DNA from: CAIMZW01 sp037133095
GTDB lineage: Bacteria; Actinomycetota; Actinomycetes; Nanopelagicales; Nanopelagicaceae
NCBI GenBank assembly: GCA_037133095.1
Contig: JBAXOT010000003.1
Coordinates: forward strand, 1 to 64,000
DNA: 64,000 nucleotides
Reading direction: 5' to 3'
Shown: positions 36,893 through 45,210 of the stretch, in pieces
How the letters are laid out: every line of letters begins with the position of its first letter
Position numbering within the stretch: the first letter of the stretch is position 1
The notes under the pieces: generated by a model
What the model was told of the DNA's origin: nothing
The model's input: the letters and a program-made list of their open reading frames with translations, nothing else
Database searches by the model: none
Position numbers and translations under genes: made by a program

Positions 36893-37540
36893 ATGGCTTT
36901 AGCAGCAGTAACGAAGGTAGCGCTCAAGCGCCAAGGCATGGTTGATTATGAAATCGCCTGGGCTAGCCAGCGCAAGATTCACGAAGAAGTGGCTTTAGGC
37001 GATAGGCCAAACACTCTCATCTTGCTCGAGCACCCTTCCGTGTATACCGCTGGTCGTCGCACCGAAGATCATGAGCGCCCTATCGACGGGACTCCAGTAA
37101 TAAATGTTGATCGTGGGGGAAAAATAACTTGGCATGGGCCAGGTCAGCTGGTGGGCTATCCGATTATCAAGCTTCGCAACCGAAACGAAGTGGTCGGATT
37201 CGTGCGCGAAATAGAAACCGCCCTCATTGAAGTTTGTAAAGAGCTGGGAATCGATGCCGTTCGATATTGCGAACGCTCCGGCGTCTGGTTGCGAGATGAA
37301 AAGGGCGACCGCAAGATTGCGGCCATCGGAATCCGTGTTGCCAAAGGCGTCACCATGCATGGCTTTGCCCTCAATGTGAATCCCGACTTATCCGCTTTCA
37401 ACTCCATAGTCCCTTGTGGTCTCGCAGACTCCGCAGTGACATCTCTAGAACAAGAACTCGGCCGCCCAATTACTATTGATGAAGTTTCACCATTGGTCGA
37501 AAAATATATGTATGAGGCCTTGACCCGGGTGGCTCAATGA
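36893..37540 (+). CDS. lipB: Octanoyl-ACP:protein N-octanoyltransferase
   Basis: A 215-aa LipB. Seen: EHPSVYTAGRR, RGGKITWHGPGQLVGYPII, RKIAAIGIRV with the conserved Lys, and NSIVPCGLADSAVTSL with the catalytic Cys. It moves octanoate from ACP to lipoyl domains such as those of SucB, 6 kb upstream. ATG 37537 of lipA overlaps its stop, so the two lipoate genes are coupled. Confidence 0.95.
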   Translation: MALAAVTKVALKRQGMVDYEIAWASQRKIHEEVALGDRPNTLILLEHPSVYTAGRRTEDHERPIDGTPVINVDRGGKITWHGPGQLVGYPIIKLRNRNEVVGFVREIETALIEVCKELGIDAVRYCERSGVWLRDEKGDRKIAAIGIRVAKGVTMHGFALNVNPDLSAFNSIVPCGLADSAVTSLEQELGRPITIDEVSPLVEKYMYEALTRVAQ

Positions 37541-38484
37541 CATTGGCACCAGAAGGCCGAAAGCTCCTTCGCATCGAGGCGCGAAATAAAGAGACACCGA
37601 TCGAACGCAAACCCGAATGGATCAAGACTCGCGCCAAAATGGGTCCTGAATACACCGAACTCCGATCACTCGTAGTACGCGAAGGTTTGCACACTGTCTG
37701 CCAAGAAGCCGCTTGCCCGAATATCTTTGAATGTTGGGAAGATCGAGAAGCCACGTTCCTTATTGGCGGCGAGCAGTGCACTAGGCGTTGCGATTTCTGC
37801 AATATCGACACCGGCAAACCTGGTCCACTCGATCGAGACGAACCACGTCGGGTTGCCGAATCAGTCCAAGCTATGCAACTTCGTTATGCCACGATAACCG
37901 GCGTTACGCGTGATGATTTAGAAGATGAAGGCGCTTGGCTGTATGCCGAAACAATTCGAAAAGTTCACGAACTCAATCCCAACACTGGCGTAGAGATGTT
38001 GGCCCCAGATTTCAGCGGCCATTCACACCTGCTTAACCAAGTGTTTGAAACCAAACCCGAAGTTTTCGCGCATAATTTAGAGACCGTACCTCGTATCTTC
38101 AAGCGGATCCGTCCCGCTTTTAGATACGAGCGTTCGTTGGATGTCATATCTCAAGCCCGCGCTTTTGGCTTGATCACAAAATCCAATCTCATACTAGGAC
38201 TGGGTGAAACCAGGGAAGAAGTTTCCCAAGCATTGGTAGACCTTCACGAAGCAGGATGTGACCTCATCACCATTACGCAATACCTGCGACCTTCGCCAAT
38301 TCACCATCCAGTGGAGCGATGGGTGAAACCACAGGAATTTGTCGAGCTCGCTGCCGAGGCCGATGAAATTGGATTTTCTGGCGTGATGAGCGGACCGCTG
38401 GTGCGTTCGAGTTATCGGGCCGGCCGCCTTTACAAGCAAGCCCAAGAGAAGAAGGCTTCTGTTGTGGAGGCTCACCATGGCTGA
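37537..38484 (+). CDS. lipA: Lipoyl synthase
   Basis: A 315-aa radical-SAM enzyme that inserts two sulfurs into octanoyl-domains. The auxiliary cluster is in CQEAACPNIFEC, the radical-SAM cluster in CTRRCDFCNIDTGKP, and the C-terminal MSGPLVRSSYRAG carries the conserved serine ligand. It follows lipB and overlaps plsC by 8 bp. Confidence 0.97.
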   Translation: MTLAPEGRKLLRIEARNKETPIERKPEWIKTRAKMGPEYTELRSLVVREGLHTVCQEAACPNIFECWEDREATFLIGGEQCTRRCDFCNIDTGKPGPLDRDEPRRVAESVQAMQLRYATITGVTRDDLEDEGAWLYAETIRKVHELNPNTGVEMLAPDFSGHSHLLNQVFETKPEVFAHNLETVPRIFKRIRPAFRYERSLDVISQARAFGLITKSNLILGLGETREEVSQALVDLHEAGCDLITITQYLRPSPIHHPVERWVKPQEFVELAAEADEIGFSGVMSGPLVRSSYRAGRLYKQAQEKKASVVEAHHG

Positions 38485-39232
38485 TTTTGTTTATCCCCCA
38501 GTTGTTGTCGCAATCAAGACGTTGTGGCGCGCGCTCGATTTGAAATTCACTTTCTTCGGAGAGGCATATGTGCCGCGAAAAGGTGGCGCGATTCTGGCGA
38601 TGAATCATGTGGGCTACTTAGATTTTGCCATCATTGGAACCGCCACATTGCCTGCAAATCGATATGTTCGATTCATGGCGAAGAAGGAAATTTTCGATAA
38701 TAAATTGGCCGGTCCTTTGATGCGCGGCATGCACCACATCAGCGTCGACCGTTCTAATGGATCTGCCTCTTTCGTTGCCGCACTTCGGGCATTGCGCGCC
38801 GGCGAGATTGTCGGCATTTTTCCTGAAGGCACCATCTCCAGAAGCTTTGAAATCAAACAGCTCAAAACGGGAGCCGTCCGCCTTGCTATGGGTTCCGGGG
38901 TTCCAATAATCCCTACCGTGGTGTGGGGCAGCCAACGGATTTATTCCAAACGTATGAAGCGAAGTTTTGGCCGTAATCACTACCCAGTGACCGTAGCCTT
39001 TGGTGAACCCTTCACCGTCGAACGCGGAACCGATGTCGAGGCTGCCGAGGCAGATCTTAAGAATCGAATGGTCGCTTTATTACACTTTGTCCAAGAGAAA
39101 TACCCGGATTCTCACGAAGGACAACGTTGGGCGCCTGCCCGTCTTGGTGGAACTGCCCCAACCTTGGAAGAGGCTCAGGCAGAACATGATGCGTTCATGG
39201 AGAATTTGAAAAACAAGAAAGAGGAAAAGTAG
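38477..39232 (+). CDS. 1-acylglycerol-3-phosphate acyltransferase family protein
   Basis: A 251-aa PlsC-type acyltransferase; ATG 38477 has a GTGGAGG about 5 bases upstream and lies inside the lipA 3' end. Motif I is MNHVGYLDF (NHx4D) and motif III FPEGTIS. An N-terminal amphipathic or membrane helix precedes motif I. It probably acylates lysophosphatidate or a related lipid at the membrane. Confidence 0.93.
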   Translation: MADFVYPPVVVAIKTLWRALDLKFTFFGEAYVPRKGGAILAMNHVGYLDFAIIGTATLPANRYVRFMAKKEIFDNKLAGPLMRGMHHISVDRSNGSASFVAALRALRAGEIVGIFPEGTISRSFEIKQLKTGAVRLAMGSGVPIIPTVVWGSQRIYSKRMKRSFGRNHYPVTVAFGEPFTVERGTDVEAAEADLKNRMVALLHFVQEKYPDSHEGQRWAPARLGGTAPTLEEAQAEHDAFMENLKNKKEEK

Positions 39233-39235
39233 AAA

Positions 39236-39940
39236 ATGGCGCTATTCGGTCGCAAGAAGAAGGAAAGCAAAACTCTCGGTAAAGGTGAAGTCGTCAAGGA
39301 ATCCCAACTCAAGGTCCTCAAGGATGCGTACCGAGTAACAAAAAAAGAGAAGCCACTCACACTTGTCTACTGCATTCTCATTTTCTTTGTCGTGCTCGCC
39401 GGTGCCATCGCCTTAGGCGTATCACTACATCACCCAGTTTATTTTGGCATCATTCTGACTCCTCTCGCACTTCTTGCCTCTTTTTTCTTTTTCACGCGAC
39501 AAGCTAACGCTGCCGCTTACTCCTCCATTGAAAACGAAATTGGTGCTGGCGCCTCCGTTCTCATGTCGATTCGACGTGGCTGGGACACCACCCCGGCGGT
39601 GAATGTGACGAAGAATCAAGACATGGTCCACCGGAGTGTGGGTCGAGGCGGAATCGTTCTCGTCGGCGAAGGTGGAAATGGCGTTCGCGGTCTCATGAAT
39701 GATGAGAAGAAGAAGATGGAACGCTTTGTTCCTGGTGTACCAGTCACGGAAATAATTGTCGGAAATGGGGAAGGTCAAGTTTCCTTAAGAAAATTGCAAA
39801 AGAAAATGAAGAAGTTGCCGAAGAAATTATCGGCCACTCAAATGCGCGAAGTTCGAGTACGTCTCAAGGCGGTTGGCGGCATTAATATGGCAATTCCTAA
39901 AGGTCCAATGCCTAAGAATGTGAAGATGCCTCGACGCTAA
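39236..39940 (+). CDS. DUF4191 membrane protein
   Basis: A 234-aa protein of the DUF4191 family, which regularly follows lipA in actinobacteria. A basic N-terminus is followed by two helices (LTLVYCILIFFVVLAGAIALGV and HPVYFGIILTPLALLASFFFF) and a long hydrophilic domain containing RRGWDTTPAVNVTKNQDMVHRSVG. Function is not established. Start 3 bp after plsC. Confidence 0.9.
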   Translation: MALFGRKKKESKTLGKGEVVKESQLKVLKDAYRVTKKEKPLTLVYCILIFFVVLAGAIALGVSLHHPVYFGIILTPLALLASFFFFTRQANAAAYSSIENEIGAGASVLMSIRRGWDTTPAVNVTKNQDMVHRSVGRGGIVLVGEGGNGVRGLMNDEKKKMERFVPGVPVTEIIVGNGEGQVSLRKLQKKMKKLPKKLSATQMREVRVRLKAVGGINMAIPKGPMPKNVKMPRR

Positions 39941-40239
39941 TTGGGTTTGCGGGCTCTCCCCCAATACACCCAAAGGGAGAGCACCGAGAGGATAAGTGCG
40001 AAACCAAAAAGAAGATCTTCCACAGGCGCGGCTGCAATTCGCACACCCCAAATATCGCGTGAGTTGTACATGACGATATTTCGAGACGTCAGCCACCAAT
40101 TGGTTAACAATTGAAATGGCAAGATAATCGAATACGACGTCCAAAATGCGCGGCGACGCAGCAGCAATGTTTTGGAAACAAAGATATCCAGAAGCGCCGC
40201 TAGCGCTACGGCGACGAGAGCAATTTGGGTGTAAGTCAT
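39937..40239 (-). CDS. Lycopene cyclase domain protein, CrtYd-like subunit
   Basis: A 100-aa polytopic protein with three helices. It contains WWLTSRNIVMYNSRDI, and APVEDLLFGFALIL, the conserved Glu-Asp segment of the heterodimeric lycopene cyclase family. It overlaps the next cyclase gene by 4 bp. The partner contains the matching PVEEFLFFL segment. The two together would cyclise the ends of lycopene. No crtB/crtI/crtE is in the window. Confidence 0.82.
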   Translation of the reverse strand: MTYTQIALVAVALAALLDIFVSKTLLLRRRAFWTSYSIILPFQLLTNWWLTSRNIVMYNSRDIWGVRIAAAPVEDLLFGFALILSVLSLWVYWGRARKPN

Positions 40240-40568
40240 TGCTCATCCCCAATAGACCAATTACCTTTGACTTTTCGAACCGCCTCTAAAGTCATAATGG
40301 CCGCAATCGGCACGATGAGAAAGAAGAGAAATTCTTCCACGGGGATTTTAAAGGGGCCGAAGAGTCCTAATATTTGCGCGCGATCAAAGTGCCAATGTCC
40401 CTGCGCGATTGCATATGCGTCCCAAAAAATGAATAAGACACCAACTGGAAGGATCGCTGCTAAAACCCGACGCCAACGTTGCAGGACTCGAACCTTTAAC
40501 ACAAGTTCCAACCAAAACGAACCCAGAACCGTGAAACCCAACATCGCCAGATAACCTAAATGGCGCAT
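40236..40568 (-). CDS. Lycopene cyclase domain protein, CrtYc-like subunit
   Basis: A 110-aa polytopic protein from ATG 40568; an in-frame TTG is at 40571. It has three helices, then WDAYAIAQGHWHFD and KIPVEEFLFFLIVP, hallmarks of the CrtYc-type lycopene cyclase half. It overlaps the RDD gene stop (TGATG) and the CrtYd-like gene start, making an RDD-CrtYc-CrtYd unit. Confidence 0.85.
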   Translation of the reverse strand: MRHLGYLAMLGFTVLGSFWLELVLKVRVLQRWRRVLAAILPVGVLFIFWDAYAIAQGHWHFDRAQILGLFGPFKIPVEEFLFFLIVPIAAIMTLEAVRKVKGNWSIGDEQ

Positions 40569-40924
40569 CAAATTCGAACCACCGTCGAGTTCGTAAAGAG
40601 CTCGTGATAACCACGACCATCTTTCAAAAAGACGGCGGGAATCACCAAACAGATCATGAGCGTTCGAGCCAGGACTCTGCCTGGCGAAACCAACCCGCCG
40701 GTGGTGAAATCGACCACCTTAAGGCCCAACAGTCGTTGCCCTGCCGACGCCTGCGTCAAAATCGTCAGCAGGCAGACTTCGATAAAAAAGATGAAAAGGG
40801 GAAAGAATTGCGCCGCGCCATTGACCTTTGGCGTTACCAATGTCGCGATGAAGAGGGCCATAAACCAGTCAATAGTGAGCGCCAAAAATCGCCGACCAAA
40901 TCCGGCTTTAATGGGTTCTCTCAT
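40568..40924 (-). CDS. RDD-family membrane protein
   Basis: A 118-aa protein from ATG 40924 (GTG 40945 is an alternative). It has the family features: GFGRRFLALTIDWFMALFIATL with the Arg-Asp, a second helix (FPLFIFFIEVCLLTIL), and GQRLLGLKVVD. RDD proteins are small membrane proteins, some of which are Na+/H+ antiporters or assist transport; this one is unassigned. It precedes the two lycopene cyclase genes with a 1-base overlap. Confidence 0.82.
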   Translation of the reverse strand: MREPIKAGFGRRFLALTIDWFMALFIATLVTPKVNGAAQFFPLFIFFIEVCLLTILTQASAGQRLLGLKVVDFTTGGLVSPGRVLARTLMICLVIPAVFLKDGRGYHELFTNSTVVRI

Positions 40925-40994
40925 AAGGCCAAGATTAGTGGGCACCCTTCACATCTCGCCCGCCCTATAACCCTCGACTCATACTTTAGGTTCG

Positions 40995-41032
40995 GAAACA
41001 TCCCCGTAACTTTAGGGTCACAACCCCTTCAC
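40995..41032 (+). promoter_or_regulatory. GlnR-like operator, four half-sites upstream of glnA
   Basis: GAAAC-N6-GTAAC-N6-GTCAC-N6-TTCAC, starting at 40995, 41006, 41017 and 41028. The 11-base period and alternating half-sites are those of the actinobacterial GlnR box (gTnAC-n6-GaAAC repeats). It lies 87-124 bases before the glnA ATG, where a promoter would be. No glnR gene is in the window. Confidence 0.62.
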
Positions 41033-41118
41033 GCGTCGGCCGTACCTTCACACCATAAACGTTTCGGCCAGGCACAGTGTCGCGTCTATCCGTCCACAAT
41101 GAACAAAACGGGAGCAGC

Positions 41119-42549
41119 ATGTTTAAAAATTCAGCTGAAATCTTTGACTTCATTAAGAAAAACGATGTCAAACTTATTGATGTTCGTTTTATCGATCTTC
41201 CAGGAATCCAGCACCACTTCAACGTGCCGGTTGAGTCCTTCGATGAGGCGATCTTCACTGATGGATTGATGTTTGATGGTTCTTCGATTCGCGGATTCCA
41301 AGCCATTCACGAATCAGATATGAAACTCTTGCCAGTTCCAAGTTCGGCCTACGTCGATCCTTTCCGTGCGGTAAAAACTTTGATCATCAACTTCTCAGTT
41401 CACAACCCGATCGACAACACTCCTTACAGCCGCGATCCTCGTGGCGTTGTCTCGAAGGCCGTTGAATACTTGAAGAGCACCGGCATCGCAGACACCGCTT
41501 TCTTTGCGCCAGAAGCCGAGTTCTATGTGTTCGATGCTGTCCGATTCAACACTGGCATGAACGAGTCCTTCCACCACATTGATTCCTATGAAGGCGCATG
41601 GAACACCGGCGCTGAATTCGATGCTGATGGCACACCAAACCGTGGTTATCGCACTCGAATCAAAGGTGGATATTTCCCCGTCTCCCCAACCGATCAATTC
41701 GCTGACCTTCGCGATGAGATGGTTATGAATCTTGGCAAAGTTGGACTTCTTGTAGAGCGCGCCCACCATGAGGTCGGAACCGCCGGTCAGATGGAAATCA
41801 ACTATCGTTTCGCCGATATTCTCCAAGCCGGAGACGATGTCATGAAGTTCAAGTACATCATTCGCAACACCGCGTGGGAAGGTGGCAAGAGCGCAACCTT
41901 TATGCCAAAGCCACTCTTCGGTGACAATGGTTCCGGTATGCACGTGCACCAATCACTTTGGAAAGACGGTGTGCCCTTGTTCTTCGGAGATGGCTACGGC
42001 GATCTCTCCGATATTGCACGTTGGTATGTAGGCGGATTACTAAAGCATGCTCCATCACTTCTCGCCTTTACTAACCCAACCGTCAACTCTTACCGCCGTC
42101 TGGTTCCAGGATACGAAGCACCAGTGAACTTGGTTTACTCCGCTCGTAACCGATCAGCATGTATCCGCATCCCGATCACCGGTTCCAATCCAAAGGCCAA
42201 GCGCATCGAATTCCGTTGCCCAGATCCATCATCAAATCCATACCTAGCCTTCGCGGCAATGTTGATGGCCGGTCTTGATGGAATCCAAAACAAGATCGAG
42301 CCACCACTACCAGTGGACAAAGATCTCTACGAACTCAGCCCTGAAGAGGCCTCGCACATTTCCCAAGTCCCTGGCTCTCTAGACGCAGTTCTCGACAACC
42401 TAGAAGCAGATCATGACTTCCTGCTCAAGGGTGGCGTATTCACTGCAGACCTCATTGAAACTTGGATTTCATTCAAGCGCGAACAAGAAGTTGACTACGT
42501 TCGCTTGCGTCCACATCCAGCAGAGTTTGAGCTCTATTACGACATCTAA
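41119..42549 (+). CDS. glnA: Glutamine synthetase, type I
   Basis: A 476-aa main GS that makes glutamine from glutamate, ammonia and ATP. ATG 41119 follows GGGAG; the frame is open upstream but without homology. Seen: IDLPGIQHHF, MFDGSSIRGF, EAEFYVFD, GTAGQMEINY, the GSGMHVHQSLW substrate loop, NPTVNSYRRLVPGYEAP, and the region KDLYELSPEEASH containing the candidate adenylylation Tyr. A GlnR-like operator precedes it. A distinct GS-like gene is at 57,081. Confidence 0.97.
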   Translation: MFKNSAEIFDFIKKNDVKLIDVRFIDLPGIQHHFNVPVESFDEAIFTDGLMFDGSSIRGFQAIHESDMKLLPVPSSAYVDPFRAVKTLIINFSVHNPIDNTPYSRDPRGVVSKAVEYLKSTGIADTAFFAPEAEFYVFDAVRFNTGMNESFHHIDSYEGAWNTGAEFDADGTPNRGYRTRIKGGYFPVSPTDQFADLRDEMVMNLGKVGLLVERAHHEVGTAGQMEINYRFADILQAGDDVMKFKYIIRNTAWEGGKSATFMPKPLFGDNGSGMHVHQSLWKDGVPLFFGDGYGDLSDIARWYVGGLLKHAPSLLAFTNPTVNSYRRLVPGYEAPVNLVYSARNRSACIRIPITGSNPKAKRIEFRCPDPSSNPYLAFAAMLMAGLDGIQNKIEPPLPVDKDLYELSPEEASHISQVPGSLDAVLDNLEADHDFLLKGGVFTADLIETWISFKREQEVDYVRLRPHPAEFELYYDI

Positions 42550-42917
42550 GCAATAAGCGACTCTCTCGCAGAAAAGGCGGGGATTGAGCGTGAATCAGTA
42601 GTTTTGGTTCGCATCAGTTCTCGCCTTTTCTCATGCGTTTTAATATTGTCGTTCGTCGACCTTGTCCGATCTTGATAGCCAAATCGGATTCTCCTTTATT
42701 TCTCATCCGCCGACCAGTCACCAATCGCGAGGACGAAACGAGAACCTTCGCCAAACTTGAAAGTATGCGCGCGGCGACCGTTGTCCGTAAGAAGCATGGG
42801 GCTGGTCTATGGAAACCTTTCGAATTTCGAAATGACCGTACAAATTCGTTTCGCGGCACCACAAAGGTTTTTTTCCAAGACAAATTTGTCTACTATCGCC
42901 GAGGCGAAAGGACCCAA
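42550..42917. other. Noncoding 368-bp stretch between glnA and the metalloprotease
   Basis: It begins with a perfect 10-bp inverted repeat AGAAAAGGCG / CGCCTTTTCT at 42570-42579 and 42622-42631, with about 42 bases between them that can fold further. It is a candidate structured terminator or leader for glnA. The rest stays open in the metalloprotease frame but that reading has no homology and no good start. GAAAGG at about 42905 is the ribosome site of the next gene. Confidence 0.6.
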
Positions 42918-43946
42918 ATGACCCAGAATAAATCCGGATCGTCGAATCCGGAGGATGTTCCACGTTCTGCATCGGGCCGTACACCAAATTGGGTCTTTGA
43001 GGAGTTACAAGGCAAGAAGGTCGAGCCCGAGGCCTGGCGATCACCTTCCACATTTCAAAAGAGATCAATTAAGCGACAACAATATAAGCGGTCGGCTCGA
43101 AATATAATTCCCTTGATTGTACTTATTTCTATTGTTGGCATTTCTATTGCCGCAAGAAACAACACCCAATGGCAACGATTCTTGAATGGATCTTCCAACT
43201 CAGCTCAGCCCACGCGACAGAGTCCACAAGATCAACCTCAGATCGCGAGATCCGCCACTCCTCAGGTGCGAACCGAACCAGACCCAGACAGCGCCGAATC
43301 ATCGACCCCCTTGGGTTATCCAGCTCCACTTACAACCAGTAGCAACTCTTTTAAGTTTATGGACTACCAATCCAATGGAATAACTCCTGTTTCGTATGAC
43401 CCGTGTCGCCAAATTCACTTTGTAATACGACAACAAGGCGCTCCGATCGGCGGAAATGAAATAATTACCCAAGCTTTTTCCCGAGTTTCACAAGCGACGG
43501 GACTTCAGTTCGTTTACGACGGTCCATCAACGGAAGCTCCTTCTTTTCGTCGCGCGGCATTTCAGCTGACCAGATACGGCAATCGGTGGGCACCTGTTTT
43601 GATCGCCTGGGCATCTATTGATGAAAATCCAGATTTTGTTGTAAACGTGGAAGGCGAGAGTGGAAGCGATGCAGTCTCTAGAGGATCTGGTCCAAAGATA
43701 TATGTCACTGGGGTCGTAGAGCTCGATGCCGTAAAACTGGGAGCAATGCTCCAATCACCAGGGGGAACTAAAATTGTCTATGCAATTGTCCTACATGAAT
43801 TAGGGCATTTGATTGGTCTTGCACATGTCATAGACAAAAATCAACTAATGTTTCCGGCGTCTGGTCAAGGTCCCTTAGATTTCGCCGCAGGTGATTTAAA
43901 TGGCGCTTACCGACTTGGAACTGGTCAGTGTGCATCGAATCTGTAG
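42918..43946 (+). CDS. Membrane-anchored matrixin-like zinc metalloprotease
   Basis: A 342-aa protein from ATG 42918, chosen because GAAAGG lies 7 bases upstream. Residues 1-55 are cytoplasmic and hydrophilic, followed by one helix (NIIPLIVLISIVGISIAA), a Ser/Pro/Gln-rich stalk, and a C-terminal domain with the zinc motif HELGHLIGLAHV (HExxHxxGxxH). It therefore looks like a signal-anchored, extracellular metzincin of the matrixin type. A downstream Met turn is represented by LMFPASGQG. Substrate unknown; no inhibitor gene is adjacent. Confidence 0.83.
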   Translation: MTQNKSGSSNPEDVPRSASGRTPNWVFEELQGKKVEPEAWRSPSTFQKRSIKRQQYKRSARNIIPLIVLISIVGISIAARNNTQWQRFLNGSSNSAQPTRQSPQDQPQIARSATPQVRTEPDPDSAESSTPLGYPAPLTTSSNSFKFMDYQSNGITPVSYDPCRQIHFVIRQQGAPIGGNEIITQAFSRVSQATGLQFVYDGPSTEAPSFRRAAFQLTRYGNRWAPVLIAWASIDENPDFVVNVEGESGSDAVSRGSGPKIYVTGVVELDAVKLGAMLQSPGGTKIVYAIVLHELGHLIGLAHVIDKNQLMFPASGQGPLDFAAGDLNGAYRLGTGQCASNL

Positions 43947-44029
43947 ATTGCAGTCCCTTATATTTTCGAGTCGCGCTTGGGTGGCTCTAAGGGGTTCATT
44001 CTTTCTCACTTGATTGGTAAAGTTTTTGC

Positions 44030-44524
44030 ATGTCATATGCCATCAAGAAATTGCTGCGTCACATGTCGTGGGCAAACCAAAAAGTTTTTGAGTCAGTGAG
44101 AGGTTTACCGGACGAGGCGCTCCAGTCTTTTCTCGTGAACGAGGATTGGTCTGCCGCCCATATTTTGCACCACATTGCCGAAAGTGCGGATTGGTATGTA
44201 TTCTGCCTGACCCAATCCCCATGGAAGGAGCCGGCACTTCCCAAAAAGATGGCAGATATAGAATCACTCCAAAAATTGCTTCTCGATTCTGATGCGATCA
44301 TTCTGGCGCAAGCCGACCTGCCGGAGGCAGAGTTAACAATTGAAGAGAATGAAGAAACCTGGCAGACCTTGCGCTCCACCGTTCTTACACAAACAATCCA
44401 TCATGCGACAGAGCATCGCACCCAGTTAATTGATGCACTCGAATCACGAGGCTACCAACCAATTTCACTCGATGATATAGATTTGTGGTGCTTCGCTAGA
44501 TTTGAACGCGGACTTGAATCCTAA
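44030..44524 (+). CDS. DinB-family four-helix metal-binding protein (copy 2)
   Basis: A 164-aa DinB/YfiT-like protein, clearly paralogous to the one at 4,299-4,778: LLRHMSWANQKV, HILHHIAES, QTIHHATEHRTQLIDAL and ISLDDIDLWCFA all align with it. The histidines in the second and last helices would bind a divalent metal. The two may be a recent duplication or part of a larger family in this genome. It is monocistronic by spacing. Confidence 0.83.
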   Translation: MSYAIKKLLRHMSWANQKVFESVRGLPDEALQSFLVNEDWSAAHILHHIAESADWYVFCLTQSPWKEPALPKKMADIESLQKLLLDSDAIILAQADLPEAELTIEENEETWQTLRSTVLTQTIHHATEHRTQLIDALESRGYQPISLDDIDLWCFARFERGLES

Positions 44525-44556
44525 ATTTGTTGCTCGAAGTCAATCGTCACACTTCT

Positions 44557-45210
44557 TTAACTTTGAATCTCCTTGATCCCACCGAAGAAGAAGGCATCCA
44601 GCAAATAGGTGAGGGTGCGGAACCACGCCGTTGAATCCACATGGCTGTAGGAAATATCGTCTATGACGCGGGAGAGGTTTGCGCCTTGAATCAAAATAGC
44701 TACCGAGCGGCTGTCTAGTTGGTCATCGGTCCACCCCCGACTCTTACAGATGTCGATAATTTCCATCCATCGGAGAATTAAATTCTCTTGCGTCGGAATC
44801 AACTTCGCGCGCATGCGCTCGCTGACCATGGCACCGTGAACAACACTAAATCTCTCGATTCGCAATTTCTGCGACATATTCAACTTGCGTCGAAGCGCCT
44901 CATTGTCAAACAACGACCGCGCTGATTGCGGATCTGCAGTTGCGAGCAGAATATTCTTTAGTCCGTCAAGGACTCCTTCCACATGCCTGGAGAACGATAA
45001 AATCTGAGCACTTTCCAGTAGGTCGCTAAAATCTTCAAAGTGGTAGTACATGGAACCTTTGACCGCGTCGGCCTTCGCCAAGACCTCTTCACTTTTGATC
45101 TCGGCAAGATTCTTTGAGTCAAGAAGTTCAATCACTACTTCGAGGAGTCTCTGCTTTGTTGGATGGACTCGAACTCTGGCGTGCCGAACTTCCTCGTTCA
45201 TCATTGTCAT
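44557..45210 (-). CDS. TetR-family regulator (copy 1)
   Basis: A 217-aa regulator. The N-terminal helix-turn-helix starts around VHPTKQRLLEVVIELLDS and has GSMYYHFEDFSDLLE as the recognition-helix end. The C-terminal domain has no known ligand. It overlaps the upstream GNAT gene by 4 bases, so the two form an operon, GNAT first. It resembles the second TetR at 61,391-62,011 (HPTKQ, YHFED, RGW...LDSxSVA), suggesting a paralogous pair. Confidence 0.85.
   Translation of the reverse strand: MTMMNEEVRHARVRVHPTKQRLLEVVIELLDSKNLAEIKSEEVLAKADAVKGSMYYHFEDFSDLLESAQILSFSRHVEGVLDGLKNILLATADPQSARSLFDNEALRRKLNMSQKLRIERFSVVHGAMVSERMRAKLIPTQENLILRWMEIIDICKSRGWTDDQLDSRSVAILIQGANLSRVIDDISYSHVDSTAWFRTLTYLLDAFFFGGIKEIQS

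Noticed and set aside
42633..42917. 95-residue N-terminal extension of the metalloprotease
   Set aside because: It starts inside the inverted repeat, is basic and has no homology; ATG 42918 has a proper ribosome site.
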